Below, piece after piece: positions 35,051 to 46,155 of a stretch of DNA of 60,086 bases; positions within the stretch are counted from its first letter, which is position 1, and every line of letters starts with the position of its first letter. The DNA comes from an uncultured Myxococcales bacterium (GTDB taxonomy: Bacteria; Myxococcota_A; UBA9042), in NCBI GenBank assembly GCA_903955385.1, contig CAJBNH010000049.1:1-60086 (forward strand). Direction: 5' to 3'. The notes below the pieces were generated by a model. The model was not told the origin of the DNA. It made no database searches and saw only the letters and a list, made by a program, of their open reading frames with translations. The position numbers and the translations under genes are program-made.

Positions 35051-37471
35051 ATGACCCGTTCGCTCCTCGCCCGCCGTCTCTGTCTGTACGGTGCCCTTAC
35101 CGGGTTGGTCGCCGCCTGCGCGTCGAATCCGCCGCCCGACGTCGCCCCCGTGTCCCAGGGCGGAAAGGTCACCGTGATCGAGGAGTCGGTGGTTGACCCC
35201 ACCCAGCCGCAGGTGCTGCTGCCGGCCTACCTGACGGCTGCCGAGCACGCCGCGTTCCTGAAGTCGGACGCCGCAGCAAACTACCGCATCGCGAACAAGC
35301 AGTGGTTTGCCAACACGGTTCCGCTGGAGCAGGGCCGCTTCCGCGCCTTTCAGGAGTGGGAGGAGATGAAGGACGTCTGGATGACCTACTCGTCCGGCAC
35401 CAGCAGCAACGGCCCCGTGCGCCGTTTGTTCGCCGAACAGACGATCGCCTTCTTGCGCTACTCGACCCCGAAGATGAATGCCAAGGTCATCATTCCGGCC
35501 AAGAGCAGCGAAACGGTGTTCAAGAAGGCGCTGGTCGATTTCGGTGCGACGCCTGACGAGCTGGCGCGCGTCGAGTACGTCGTGCTGCCCAACCAGACGA
35601 TCTGGCACATCGACTACGGTCCGTTCCCGCTGGTCGACAAGACGACCAACACGCTCGCGTTCTCGGAGTTCAACTACTATCCGGAGCGGTTCATCGACGA
35701 CGCCATCCCGACCCGGCTGGCTACGGAGTACTACAAGGACATCTCGACCTACCGCATGCCGTTCGACTTCGAGGGCGGCAACCTCCAGGCCGACGGCATG
35801 GGCAACTGCGCCACGACAGTCCGGGCGCTCTCGAACACCGGCTACTCGCAGGAGAAAGTCCGCTCGCTGCTGAAGCACTGGGCCGCGTGCGAAAACACCA
35901 TCATCGTCAAGGACATCGATGACGATGGGACCGGCCACATCGACATGTTCTTCAAGTGGATCGACGTCGACCACGTCATGTTCGGCCAATACGAAGACAA
36001 CATCACGCTGGACTACAACGGCGACGGCACCGACGAGACCATCCCGCTGCCCGGGTCAAAGAACGCCGGCTACAAGGTCGCCTTCGCGCGCAACAAGCAG
36101 CGCATGGAGGACAACGTCAAGCTGTTCGAGGGCCTGACCGCTCCCAACGGCAAGAAGTACACCGTGTCCCGTCTGACCATGATGACCTGGTACAAGGACA
36201 GCTGGGGCGACCTGCCGCGCACCTTCATCAACTCGACGTTTGCGAACGGCGTCAACGCGTATCCCAGCTATGCCCCGGGCTCATGTCAGGACCCCGACGG
36301 CGCGGTCTGCATGGACGACAGCGATTGCTGCGCAAATTTCGCCGACTGCGGCCAACACTGCGCTGCCGGCAAGTGCACCAAGGGCACGACGGCGGAGGGT
36401 TGCGAAGATCTGCTGCCGTGTGAGGGCAAGAACGCCGCCAAGAAGGCCTATGTATGCGTCGACGACCCGGTCAAGGTCGCGCTGATCGCCAAGGCGCAGA
36501 AGCAGTGGGAAGTGGCCATGCCGACCTGGAAGCACGTGGGCCTGCGCGCCGACGTCACCGCAACGTGGTCCGGCGCGATCCACTGCATCACCCGCACCAT
36601 CCCCAACAAGAAGGGCGGCAAGGTGTTCGACGACGGCCAGTGCCTGAACGGCCAGTGCGATTGCGTCGAAGGCGGTACCACCCAGAAGTGCGAGACCGGC
36701 GCCGACTGCGTCGGCCCCGCGTGGCGCTGCGACTGCAACGAGTGCATGGGCACCTGCCCCAACGGCAAGGTCTGCGCGGTGGACTGGGACTGCACTGGCG
36801 TCAAGCTGGCGGGCGACCCCACCCCGGTGGCCACAACCGACGGGGCCCCCAACTACGTCCCCGGTTCCTGCAAGATCGACCCGCGTCAGGCCTGTTACGG
36901 CGGCGTCGGCCCCTGCGGCGACGTGCCTTTCGAGGGCGCGTGCAGCGGCAGCTCGTACCGCTATTGCGACAAGGGCAGCCTGAAGACGGTGGCCTGCCCC
37001 GCGGCGACGAAGAACTGCGGTTGGATCCCCGCTCAGGGTACGTCGGGCTGCAAGGCTGATGCGGCCTGCGTCGACGAGTGCACCGAAGGCCAGACGGGCT
37101 GCTCGGTGACGGGCACGCACGCTTGGACCTGCGCCAAGAGCGGCACCTGCTTTGTGCGCAAGTGGTCCGAGTGCAGCACCGTCGAGTGGTGCGACCCGAC
37201 CGCAGCCAAGTGCGTGTCCAAGACCGACGTCCAGTATTGCCCGGGCGTCGTTCCGCCGGACACGACCGACACGTCGACGACCGACACCACCGCAGCCGAC
37301 ACCGCCATCGGCGACACCGGTGCGGACACTACGGTCAAGCCCGTGACCCCGGCCGCCAGCTCGGACAGTGGCGGCTGCACCGCCGGCCCGACCGGTGGCT
37401 CGACCGGCCTTGCGTGGCTCTTCTTCGCCGCGCTCGCTCTGGTCGCGGGTCGTCGGCGCTTCGCCCGCTAG
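35051..37471 (+). CDS. Secreted agmatine deiminase/PAD-family enzyme with MYXO-CTERM-like tail, paralogue A
   Basis: 806 aa. N-terminal lipobox GLVAAC. Guanidino-modifying enzyme core: HIDYGPF with Asp188, FEGGNLQADGMG with Glu241, GTGHIDMF with His296 and Asp298, and AIHCITRT with nucleophile Cys512. A Cys-rich insertion (about 410-462, with SDCCANFADCGQHC) sits between NGVNAYPSY and the Cys loop. Downstream are more Cys-rich modules (about 530-735), a Thr/Asp linker and a tail with Cys, GLAWLFFAALALVAG and RRRFAR, like MYXO-CTERM. Expected reaction is hydrolysis of a guanidino group (arginine, agmatine or peptidyl-arginine). AGGAG lies before the ATG. Duplicated by the next gene. Confidence 0.82.
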   Translation: MTRSLLARRLCLYGALTGLVAACASNPPPDVAPVSQGGKVTVIEESVVDPTQPQVLLPAYLTAAEHAAFLKSDAAANYRIANKQWFANTVPLEQGRFRAFQEWEEMKDVWMTYSSGTSSNGPVRRLFAEQTIAFLRYSTPKMNAKVIIPAKSSETVFKKALVDFGATPDELARVEYVVLPNQTIWHIDYGPFPLVDKTTNTLAFSEFNYYPERFIDDAIPTRLATEYYKDISTYRMPFDFEGGNLQADGMGNCATTVRALSNTGYSQEKVRSLLKHWAACENTIIVKDIDDDGTGHIDMFFKWIDVDHVMFGQYEDNITLDYNGDGTDETIPLPGSKNAGYKVAFARNKQRMEDNVKLFEGLTAPNGKKYTVSRLTMMTWYKDSWGDLPRTFINSTFANGVNAYPSYAPGSCQDPDGAVCMDDSDCCANFADCGQHCAAGKCTKGTTAEGCEDLLPCEGKNAAKKAYVCVDDPVKVALIAKAQKQWEVAMPTWKHVGLRADVTATWSGAIHCITRTIPNKKGGKVFDDGQCLNGQCDCVEGGTTQKCETGADCVGPAWRCDCNECMGTCPNGKVCAVDWDCTGVKLAGDPTPVATTDGAPNYVPGSCKIDPRQACYGGVGPCGDVPFEGACSGSSYRYCDKGSLKTVACPAATKNCGWIPAQGTSGCKADAACVDECTEGQTGCSVTGTHAWTCAKSGTCFVRKWSECSTVEWCDPTAAKCVSKTDVQYCPGVVPPDTTDTSTTDTTAADTAIGDTGADTTVKPVTPAASSDSGGCTAGPTGGSTGLAWLFFAALALVAGRRRFAR

Positions 37472-37519
37472 CCCAGGCCGCGCATCAGCAGCCGCCAGTC
37501 CCCCCTTCGGAGGCCCCAC

Positions 37520-40303
37520 ATGAAGCGGATCCCTTTGCGCGCGAGCGTGTTCGTCGCGGTGGTGGCGAGCCTCGCCCTGTGCTCGGCCTGTGAGCCGCCG
37601 GTCCCTCAGACGGTGTCTGTCGGCGTGCCGGGGGTCACCGTGATCCAGGAATCGGCGGTCGATCCGGTCAAGGCGCAGGTGATGTTGCCCGCCTATGAGA
37701 CCGCGGCTGAGCGGGCCCTGTCGGTCAAGTCCGACGCGGCCAGTGACTTCCGCAAGGCCAACAAGCAGTGGTTTGCCGCCACCCAACCGCCGGAGGCCGG
37801 CCGCTTCCGCGCCTTCCAGGAGTGGGAGACGATGAAAGAGGTCTGGATGACCTACGCGGCCGGGACCAGCAGCAATCCGCCGGTCCGCAGGCTGTTCGCA
37901 GAGCAGACCATCGCGTTTGTCCGCGACTCGAACCCCAAGATGAAGGCCAAGGTCATTGTCCCCGCGGCCAGCAGCGCCACCGCATTCCTGAGTGCGATGA
38001 AGGAGTTCGGGGCGTCGGACGCCGAGCTCGCGGCCGTGGAGTTCATCGCCGTGCCCAACCAGACCATCTGGCACATCGACTACTCGCCGTTCCCGTTGGT
38101 GGACAAGGCCGCAAATACACTTGCGTTCACCGATTTCGTCTACTACGGCGAGCGGTATCTGGACGACGCGATTCCGACCCGACTGGCCACGCAGTACTAC
38201 AAGGACATCACGACCTACCGGATGCCCTTCGAGTTCGAGGGAGGCAACATTCAGGCCGACGGCATGGGCAGCTGCGCCACGACCGAGCGCGCGCTGCAGA
38301 ACACGGGCTACTCGGCGCTGAAGGTCCGCAACCTGCTGAAGAAGTACATCGCCTGCGACAAGGCCTTCATCGTCAAGGACATTACCGATGATGGCACCGG
38401 CCACATCGACATGTTCTTCAAGTGGATCGACGTCGATCACGTCTTGTTCGGCGAGTACAACGACTCGATTGCTCTGGACTACAACGGCGACGGCACCGTC
38501 GACACCATTCCGATTCCCGGTGCCAAGAACGCGGCCTACAAGCTCACGTTTGCGAAGAACAAGCAGCGGATGGAGGACAACGTCGCCCTGTTCGCCGCAA
38601 CCACCGCACCCAACGGCAAGAAGTACACGGTCTCCCGGCTGACGATGATGACCTGGTACAAGGACTCGTACGGCGACCTGCCCCGCACCTTCATCAACTC
38701 GACCTTCGCCAATGGAGTCAACGCCTACCCCAGCTACGCCGAGGGCTCATGCCAGAGCCCGACCGGCACCACCTGCATGACCGACGGCGACTGCTGCACC
38801 AACTTCAGCGACTGCAACAAGCACTGCGCCTCGGGCAAGTGCACCACCGGGCCCACCGCTGAGGGCTGCGACGAGCTGCTGCCGTGCGGATCGGGCTTGA
38901 AGTGCGTCAAGGACCCGCTGAAGGTCGCCCTGCGCGCCAAGGCCCAGCAGCAGTGGCAGGCGGCGATGCCCACCTGGAAGCACGTGGGACTGCGCGCTGA
39001 CGTCACCGCCACGTGGTCAGGCGCGATCCACTGCATCACGCGCACGATCCCCAACCTCCCCGGCAGCAAGGCGATTGCCGACGGCTACTGCGTCCAGGGC
39101 AAGTGCGGCTGCGTCACCGAAGGCACCCAGCAAGCGTGCGCGACCTCGGCCGAGTGCAGCGGCCCGGCATGGCAGTGCGACTGCAACATCTGCTCGGGCA
39201 CCTGTGCGGGCGGCAAGGCGTGTACCGACGATGCCGACTGCTCCACCGACGGAACCACCGTCGTCAAGGGCAGTTGCAGCATCAATCCGGCGCAAGGCTG
39301 CTACGGCACCGCGGGGGCAGGCGGCGACCCGTGTCAGGGCGTCTCGTACGAGGGCGTCTGCAACGGCAAGCAGCTGCTGTACTGCGACCAGACGCTGCAG
39401 CAGCAGAACTGCGGCGCCACCGAGTGCTGCGGTTGGGATGCAGCCAGCGGCTTCTACAACTGCCTGCCGGCCGCGCAATGCAAGGCGTGCGTTGCCGAAT
39501 GCCAGGTGAACACGCTCGGCTGCAGCGCCGAAGCGACCCACACCTGGACCTGCGCCAGCGTCGGCGGTTGCCTGGTCCGCCAATACTCCCCGTGCGCGGC
39601 TGGCTGTGACACGAAGACCGGGAGCTGCAAGTCCAGCAGCGGCACCCAGTGGCTGGACAAGTGCCCGGCCGACCCCGGACCGGACGCCGGGCCAACCGAC
39701 ACCGCGGATGCTGCCGACACCTCCGACACCAATCCGCCGCAAGACGTGCCAGCCGATCTGCCGCCCGCCGACACCAATCCGCCGCTGGACGTGCAGCCCG
39801 ACCTGCCGCCCGCCGACACCAATCCGCCTCAAGACGTGCAACCGGATGTGCCGCCTCAGGATACTCAGGCTGACGTGCAACCGCCCGACACCCTGCCGCC
39901 CCAGGACACGGCGCCCGACGGCCCCTGCCAACCCAACTGCTTCGGACGCCAGTGCGGCCCCAACGGCTGCGGCGGCAACTGCGGCTATTGCCTGCCGGGC
40001 TTGGACTGCGACGACAGCATCGGCAAGTGCAAGATCGCTGAGCAGACGGACACGAATCCGACGCCGGACGACACCGCGACGCGCACGGACACTCGCTCGC
40101 CCACTGACTCGGACCCGCGCACCCAGGACGGCATCCAGTCCGATACCAATCAGGGCACGACGCCGGTCTACTCGGCGCAACCGTCCAACTCGTCAGGTTG
40201 CTCGACGTCGACGCGTCCCGGATCGGGCGCTTCTGGTGCCGCGTGGCTGGGGCTCGCGCTGGTTGCCGTGGTTGTCCAGTTGCGCCGCCGCCGCTCGTGC
40301 TGA
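37520..40303 (+). CDS. Secreted agmatine deiminase/PAD-family enzyme with MYXO-CTERM-like tail, paralogue B
   Basis: 927 aa, closely related to paralogue A through the whole enzyme core and first Cys-rich region. Catalytic residues are at Asp187 (HIDYSPF, Ser replacing the Gly of A), Glu240, His295 and Cys505. The Cys-rich insertion is kept (GDCCTNFSDCNKHC). Unlike A, the tail holds three 15-residue DTNPP repeats, an extra CQPNCFGRQCGPNGCGG domain, a Thr/Asp linker, SSGC, a hydrophobic helix and RRRRSC. Signal peptide LALCSAC has a lipobox-like Cys. It starts 48 bases after paralogue A and has GGAGG upstream. The two are presumably cotranscribed. Confidence 0.82.
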   Translation: MKRIPLRASVFVAVVASLALCSACEPPVPQTVSVGVPGVTVIQESAVDPVKAQVMLPAYETAAERALSVKSDAASDFRKANKQWFAATQPPEAGRFRAFQEWETMKEVWMTYAAGTSSNPPVRRLFAEQTIAFVRDSNPKMKAKVIVPAASSATAFLSAMKEFGASDAELAAVEFIAVPNQTIWHIDYSPFPLVDKAANTLAFTDFVYYGERYLDDAIPTRLATQYYKDITTYRMPFEFEGGNIQADGMGSCATTERALQNTGYSALKVRNLLKKYIACDKAFIVKDITDDGTGHIDMFFKWIDVDHVLFGEYNDSIALDYNGDGTVDTIPIPGAKNAAYKLTFAKNKQRMEDNVALFAATTAPNGKKYTVSRLTMMTWYKDSYGDLPRTFINSTFANGVNAYPSYAEGSCQSPTGTTCMTDGDCCTNFSDCNKHCASGKCTTGPTAEGCDELLPCGSGLKCVKDPLKVALRAKAQQQWQAAMPTWKHVGLRADVTATWSGAIHCITRTIPNLPGSKAIADGYCVQGKCGCVTEGTQQACATSAECSGPAWQCDCNICSGTCAGGKACTDDADCSTDGTTVVKGSCSINPAQGCYGTAGAGGDPCQGVSYEGVCNGKQLLYCDQTLQQQNCGATECCGWDAASGFYNCLPAAQCKACVAECQVNTLGCSAEATHTWTCASVGGCLVRQYSPCAAGCDTKTGSCKSSSGTQWLDKCPADPGPDAGPTDTADAADTSDTNPPQDVPADLPPADTNPPLDVQPDLPPADTNPPQDVQPDVPPQDTQADVQPPDTLPPQDTAPDGPCQPNCFGRQCGPNGCGGNCGYCLPGLDCDDSIGKCKIAEQTDTNPTPDDTATRTDTRSPTDSDPRTQDGIQSDTNQGTTPVYSAQPSNSSGCSTSTRPGSGASGAAWLGLALVAVVVQLRRRRSC
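39725..39859 (+). repeat. Three 45-bp tandem repeats in paralogue B
   Basis: Copies begin at 39725, 39770 and 39815. Each starts gacaccaatccgcc and encodes a DTNPP, Asp-rich, Pro-rich 15-residue unit of the linker. Confidence 0.85.
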
Positions 40304-40338
40304 CCGAAAACCACTGAAATCATCTGGACGTTGCCGCG

Positions 40339-41322
40339 TCAGCCGACGACCCCGTGAGAGGTCGCCTCCACGCCGCCGTCGAACACTTCGGTGCGCAGCG
40401 CGGCGCGGACCGCCTCAGCCACACCAAACCGCGGACGAAACTGCAGCTGGGAGCGGGCGCGACTTCCGTCCAGCGTCGCCGCATAGCGCAGATAGTCGGT
40501 TTCGGCCGCAGGAAAGTCTGCGAAACGAAAACGGAATAGGCGGTCAGCCACCCCTGGCGCCAGAAAGTGCGGCAGCTCGATGCGTGGCCGCCCCGTCAGC
40601 CCGACCAGCGTGCGCAGCGGCAGCGCCTCAGGGCCGACCACGTTGAACACACCGCGAACGCCGGGCCGCGCCGCGGCAAGAATCGCCGTGACCGCGTCCT
40701 CCTCGTGCAACACCTGAAGCAGCGGGTCGAAGCCCATCAGCACGGGAATCCGCTGCAGCCGCAGGTAGTTCGAGATCGCGTTGTTCACGCCGCCCAAGAT
40801 GTGCGCCGGCCGCAGCACCACGGTCTCGATCTCCGGGTACTTCCAGAAGTACGACTGCGCAAACATGTCGACGGCAATCAGATCCCGCAGCGCCGCGAAC
40901 CGCTGGGCGCCCAGCAGCGGGGCGTCCTCCGTGATGAAGGCCGGGTTGTCGGCCATCGCTCCGTACACGTCGGCGGTCGACAGGATCACGACCTTGGGCA
41001 CACCGTAACGTTGGGCGAACTCCAGGATCTGCTGGGTTCCCAAGAGGTTCCACGAGTGGTGCTCGCCCGAACCCTTGCGCGGGTCGTGCATCAGTCCCAG
41101 GTGGTAGATGACGTCGACCTTGCGGGTGCGGAACAGGTCCTCGCAAGCCTTGCGCCGGATGTCGATGCGCAGGTGCTCGATGTCCGCGGGCCGTCGCGTA
41201 AACGCCCGGCGGTCGATGCCGATGACCCGCGTGCCCTCGCGCCGGTGCAGACGTCGCGCCAGCAGCTGCCCCAGCCGCCCGCTGATGCCTGTCACCACCG
41301 CCAAGGTCTTCTTGCGTGCCAT
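40339..41322 (-). CDS. Extended SDR-family protein (NAD-dependent epimerase/dehydratase-like)
   Basis: 327 aa. Rossmann N-terminus with GISGRLGQL (GxxGxxG), ID after the second strand, and STADVYG near residue 115. The catalytic YxxxK is replaced by FAALR (Phe142-Arg146), so the usual proton relay is absent and the protein may bind rather than reduce its ligand. It follows the acyltransferase gene by 18 bases on the same strand. Downstream of it is the convergent end of paralogue B. Substrate unknown; a lipid or sugar-lipid is suggested only by the neighbour. Confidence 0.85.
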   Translation of the reverse strand: MARKKTLAVVTGISGRLGQLLARRLHRREGTRVIGIDRRAFTRRPADIEHLRIDIRRKACEDLFRTRKVDVIYHLGLMHDPRKGSGEHHSWNLLGTQQILEFAQRYGVPKVVILSTADVYGAMADNPAFITEDAPLLGAQRFAALRDLIAVDMFAQSYFWKYPEIETVVLRPAHILGGVNNAISNYLRLQRIPVLMGFDPLLQVLHEEDAVTAILAAARPGVRGVFNVVGPEALPLRTLVGLTGRPRIELPHFLAPGVADRLFRFRFADFPAAETDYLRYAATLDGSRARSQLQFRPRFGVAEAVRAALRTEVFDGGVEATSHGVVG

Positions 41323-41340
41323 CGGGTCCTTCTCGCCGTC

Positions 41341-42348
41341 CTAAATGAACCAGCCCTTCCGCTCAGCCAGCCCTCGGTCGAGCATACGCTGGATCGAGCC
41401 GCGAACCTCTGCGACCTTGCTCGCAATCACCGCCTCGTCGTCGTCCGGGTCGCCCTCGAACCGAAGCGGCTCGCCGTAGTAGATGCGGTACTTCACCGGA
41501 CTCGGGACCAGCGACAACGGCCCCAGCAGAGGCGTCAGCGGCGTGATCGGCATCGCGGGGGAGCGCAACGCCTTGGCCAACCAGTGGAAATCGAACAGCT
41601 GTAGCGTCTGTTCCTCCGCACCGACGACGGCCACGGGCACGATCGGCGTGTCGGTGCGCAGCGCCAGACGCATGAACCCGTGGCCAAATGGCGTCATGCG
41701 ATAGCGGTCGCGAAACGGCTTGGACACGCCGCGCGCACCCTCCGGGAACACGACCACGCACTCCTCAGCCTCCAGCAGCCGGCGCGCGTTGTCCGGCAGC
41801 CCCGTCACCTGGCCGCAGCGCAAGATGAACTCGCCAAAGAACGGCAGCGAGGTCGCGAACTTCTCGACCATCGACCGCATCATGCGCGGCGGATCGCGGT
41901 CCAGGAACAGCCCTGCGCCGATCATCGCTCCGTCGAACGGCAGCTGACCGCTGTGGTTACCGACGATCAGGCAGCGCCCCGACGGCACCCGGTGGATGTC
42001 GTGCGCCTCGACCCGAAACCACACGCGGTACATGAACTCGAGGATCGGAACGATGCCCCGCATCCGCTCTGGCGCAAAGCCGAAGGGGTCCGTGCCGAAT
42101 TCACTGAGGTTCTCGTTGGACAGCAGGTGGGCAATGCGCCTGTCCAGCTCCTCTCGAGGCAGCTGATACCCGCCGGGGGCCAGCAACAGGGTCGCAAGCT
42201 CCGACGCCATGCCCGACGCCTCGCGCGCCATCCGGTCCGTCAGGCTGCGCCGGTGGTGTGGCTCAGTCCAGTCGACAAGCTGCTGCGAAAGCGCCATGCC
42301 AATGCGCTGCAACTTCTCGATATTCTGTAGGAACTCGCTGCGTGGCAT
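41341..42348 (-). CDS. 1-acyl-glycerol-3-phosphate acyltransferase family protein (PlsC-like)
   Basis: 335 aa. Acyltransferase motifs: NHSGQLPFD (NHx5D type, block I), FPEGARG (block III) and IVPVAVVGAEE (block IV). An N-terminal helical region of about 90 residues precedes the fold, so it is longer than plain PlsC and may act on another lysolipid. The ATG at 42348 fits the folded start; the frame-open extension to 42648 lies in the gyrB promoter region and is ruled out. First gene of a two-gene minus-strand unit. Confidence 0.88.
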   Translation of the reverse strand: MPRSEFLQNIEKLQRIGMALSQQLVDWTEPHHRRSLTDRMAREASGMASELATLLLAPGGYQLPREELDRRIAHLLSNENLSEFGTDPFGFAPERMRGIVPILEFMYRVWFRVEAHDIHRVPSGRCLIVGNHSGQLPFDGAMIGAGLFLDRDPPRMMRSMVEKFATSLPFFGEFILRCGQVTGLPDNARRLLEAEECVVVFPEGARGVSKPFRDRYRMTPFGHGFMRLALRTDTPIVPVAVVGAEEQTLQLFDFHWLAKALRSPAMPITPLTPLLGPLSLVPSPVKYRIYYGEPLRFEGDPDDDEAVIASKVAEVRGSIQRMLDRGLAERKGWFI

Positions 42349-42453
42349 GGGCGGTTGGCGCAACTCCTGCTGTGGCGGGGGAAGGTGCCGACAGTGGCGC
42401 AGAACGGGAGCGGATTCAAGCCCCTTGGCAGCCGAACACAGGCCTCGCGAAGC

Positions 42454-42482
42454 TTGTCGAAACGGGCGATTTGTGCTAGGAT
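42454..42482 (+). promoter_or_regulatory. Predicted sigma70-type promoter of gyrB
   Basis: TTGTCG, a 17-base spacer and TAGGAT lie about 155 bases upstream of the gyrB start. The long 5' leader that would result (about 150 bases) shows no clear structure by eye. Confidence 0.5.
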
Positions 42483-42634
42483 TCACGCCCTTGAGTCGCG
42501 CACCAATCCCTCGGAATCGTGCGACTTTTCGACCCCTCCCCAGAGGGCCGGGGCCGACCGACAGGCCCCCTGCACCCCGGCAACCCCGGTTGCCCGCACC
42601 GACGCCCCTTGTGGCGGTGCCCTTGGAGACGTGA

Positions 42635-45121
<2,487 letters not shown>

Positions 45122-45128
45122 CCGACAA

Positions 45129-45176
45129 CCGAACGGGCCCTGCCTCGCGCTGGAGTGCAGGGCCCGCCCGGTTCGG
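45129..45176. terminator. Hairpin between convergent gyrB and the GRPG-repeat gene
   Basis: The stems CCGAAC/GTTCGG and GGGCCCTGC/GCAGGGCCC form a long perfect arm. No T run follows on either side, so it may stop transcription poorly or act as an mRNA 3'-end structure for both genes. Confidence 0.55.
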
Positions 45177-45204
45177 CAAACTCGCGTAAACTCTCAAGAA
45201 TGAA

Positions 45205-46017
45205 CTACTTTCCGGGACGACCACCGGCGTTGCCGGGCGCTGCTGCGCCGGGACGACCGCCTGCCTTGCCGGGGGCCGCTGCGCCGGGACGACCGCCGGG
45301 GGCCGGAGCGGCGTCGGCACCGGGACGGCCGCCCTTCTTCACGTCCTCACACTTCTGCTTGATTTGCAGCTTCTTCTTCCAAATCACCTTGGCCTTGGGC
45401 GCGTCCTCCTTCGCCTCGGCTTGGACGGCAAAGGACTCGCATGACTTGTAGTCGATGTTCGGCTCGAACTTGACCTCCACCGTGGCTCGGTCGCCGGGCT
45501 GGGCGATGACGTCGGAGACGCGACCGGTGACCTTGCCAACCACAGCGGCGACCTTGACGCGGTAGAGGCCGGCGCCGGTGCCGGGTCCCAGATCCACCTT
45601 GCAGACGATGGTCTTGTCCAAGCGCTGCGGCTTCTTGCCGGGAAGGGTGACCCCGTTGCTGGTGCAGGCCAGCGTGGGCTTGGGCTTGACCTTCTTCGCG
45701 TTGAGAGCGGGGGCATCCTGATTGACCGCGTTCTTCGCGTCACGGCCGGGTCGCGTTCCCGGCGCATACCCGCCAGGACCACGGTCGGCGCCGTCGCCGG
45801 GCCGATGGGCGCCGGGCTGGCCGCTTCCCGGGCGTCCAGCTGCGGGCTGGGCCGGCTGGGCTGCACCGGGGCGACCTGCCGCAGGCTGCGCGGGCGCGGT
45901 CACTTGAGCTGGCTTGGCGGGCTGGGCCGGCGCAGCTGCGGCGCCAGGCCGCCCCTGAGCGAGCGCCACACCGGGAATCAGCAGGAACATCAAGGCAAAG
46001 CGAGCGGTCGAGGTCAT
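45205..46017 (-). CDS. Secreted GRPG-repeat protein, 270 aa
   Basis: Signal peptide to VALAQ. The mature protein has a Pro/Ala/Gly-rich N-terminal region with repeated GRPG and AAGRPG units. A small folded core of about 110 residues follows, with two Cys pairs (TLACTSNG, TIVCKVD, YKSCESF, KQKCEDV). The C-terminal tail is built of 12-residue GGRPG units. The core is beta-rich and looks like a disulfide-bonded domain; no family recognised. The convergent end is close to gyrB. The repeats suggest a flexible extracellular or envelope spacer. Confidence 0.7.
   Translation of the reverse strand: MTSTARFALMFLLIPGVALAQGRPGAAAAPAQPAKPAQVTAPAQPAAGRPGAAQPAQPAAGRPGSGQPGAHRPGDGADRGPGGYAPGTRPGRDAKNAVNQDAPALNAKKVKPKPTLACTSNGVTLPGKKPQRLDKTIVCKVDLGPGTGAGLYRVKVAAVVGKVTGRVSDVIAQPGDRATVEVKFEPNIDYKSCESFAVQAEAKEDAPKAKVIWKKKLQIKQKCEDVKKGGRPGADAAPAPGGRPGAAAPGKAGGRPGAAAPGNAGGRPGK
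45212..45294 (-). repeat. 36-bp tandem repeats encoding GGRPG units
   Basis: Copies begin at 45212, 45248 and 45284 (last partial), each ccgggacgacc-led on the plus strand, so the unit is 12 codons (APGxAGGRPG type). The copies are near-identical, so copy number may vary between strains. Confidence 0.85.
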
Positions 46018-46155
46018 CGCGGTACTCCGTGGTCGAGGTCTGTCGACGGGCAAGACTCTACGCCGCTTGGTCGTCGAGTGCACCCATGGACGACAAACAG
46101 CGGACAGGTCCAATTCATGCCAGCTGCGACGCACATGGCCGCGGTGGCTGCCCGG

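Noticed and set aside
36281-38440. 719-aa open frame on the minus strand across the deiminase pair
   Set aside because: Antisense shadow of two genes at once. A real gene would not run through the intergenic join and both signal peptides.
45212-45294. CRISPR-like regular repeats
   Set aside because: The 36-bp units are contiguous without spacers, in frame with the coding sequence and encode GGRPG units.
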